Below, in pieces: positions 15,006 through 15,246 of a stretch of 15,246 nt of DNA. How positions within the stretch are numbered: the stretch's first letter is position 1; every line of letters begins with the position of its first letter. The position numbers and the translations under genes were made by a program. The stretch comes from JAWLFI01 sp041685645 (GTDB taxonomy: Bacteria; Bacteroidota; Bacteroidia; Chitinophagales; Saprospiraceae): contig JAWLFI010000051.1 in assembly GCA_041685645.1 (NCBI GenBank), positions 1 to 15,246 on the forward strand. Direction: 5' to 3'. Under the pieces are notes generated by a model, which searched no databases, was not told the origin of the DNA, and was given only the letters and a program-made list of their open reading frames with translations.

Positions 15006-15246
15006 TTGCTGCTACGCAGTTTCATGGCCACAAAATAAAGATGGAAAAGTTGCAGTAGATTTTTGTTCAGATCAAGGAGGGAGGAAAGAGCATAGCAGTT
15101 CGACTTCGAACACCACGGCACCTTATCTACGCAACTGAGTAGCAACGCAGATAGTAGCAAATAGATCAAGACTTGGTCTATTTGACATTGAGTGGGCTTG
15201 ACCCTTGTGCGTATTTTTTGCGCAAGCGCTGTGCAGGGGTGAGGGG
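15006..15246. other. Non-coding sequence with palindromes at the right edge
   Basis: No gene is supported in these 241 bases. They contain a perfect short palindrome (gttcga-ct-tcgaac, 15098-15111). They also contain a 13-base-arm inverted repeat (15158-15170 with 15172-15184, one G-U pair) and a stem of about 8 bp (15204-15211 with 15219-15226) around a T-rich loop. None is followed by a T run, so no terminator for the preceding gene is identified. The region may contain repeats or regulatory sites of a gene beyond the edge. Confidence 0.45.

Noticed and set aside
1..15246. CRISPR array, tRNA or rRNA genes
   Set aside because: No short regularly spaced direct repeats, cloverleaf-like sequence or conserved rRNA segments were seen. 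The repeats in the first gene are long coding modules.

Overview
The window looks like chromosomal DNA of a marine- or sludge-type member of the Bacteroidota, most likely Saprospiria (Saprospiraceae/Lewinella-like). The reasons are: four secreted proteins ending in type IX secretion system (T9SS) type A sorting domains, giant HYR-domain adhesin-like proteins, promoter candidates of the Bacteroidota TTTG / TAnnTTTG type, and starts without Shine-Dalgarno sequences. The lineage call is inference from protein style, not from a marker gene.

Layout. (1) Positions 2-5167 (+): the C-terminal 1721 codons of a giant secreted protein whose start lies upstream of the window. It has about a dozen HYR-like modules, including a duplicated three-module block, then a dockerin, a cohesin-like sandwich and a T9SS tail. 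It ends at a strong intrinsic terminator. (2) Positions 5395-10329 (+): a complete 1644-residue secreted protein with its own promoter. Its N-terminal Ig-like domain is interrupted by a propeller-like insert, a mosaic of Bacteroidota surface modules follows, and the C-terminal cassette is the same as in the first protein. A second strong terminator follows. (3) Positions 10391-10730: a 340-bp gap between convergent genes that is full of hairpins, including a GC-rich one and a 98-bp inverted-repeat structure. It may be a dispersed repeat. (4) Positions 10731-12407 (-): a full-length FadD-type long-chain acyl-CoA synthetase. (5) Positions 12408-12776: a divergent intergenic region. (6) Positions 12777-13805 and 13974-15005 (+): tandem paralogous secreted proteins of about 342 residues with T9SS tails of unusual base composition. 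(7) Positions 15006-15246: non-coding sequence with palindromes.

How the genes relate. Proteins 1 and 2 share a C-terminal order: pre-dockerin module, carboxypeptidase-regulatory-like domain, dockerin, cohesin-like domain, sorting tail. They are probably exported by the same T9SS and anchored or assembled at the cell surface, perhaps by dockerin-cohesin contacts (inference). The two small paralogs use the same export route. The FadD gene is metabolically unrelated and appears to be its own transcription unit.

The observations most worth a second look are: about 1000 consecutive residues of protein 1 with no lysine or histidine and only two arginines; a 1539-bp-spaced block duplication in which protein is kept and silent sites have diverged; dockerin and cohesin-like domains in the same chain in both giants; a propeller-like segment nested inside an Ig-like domain; the structured intergenic element; and the GC-rich sorting tails on AT-rich gene bodies.
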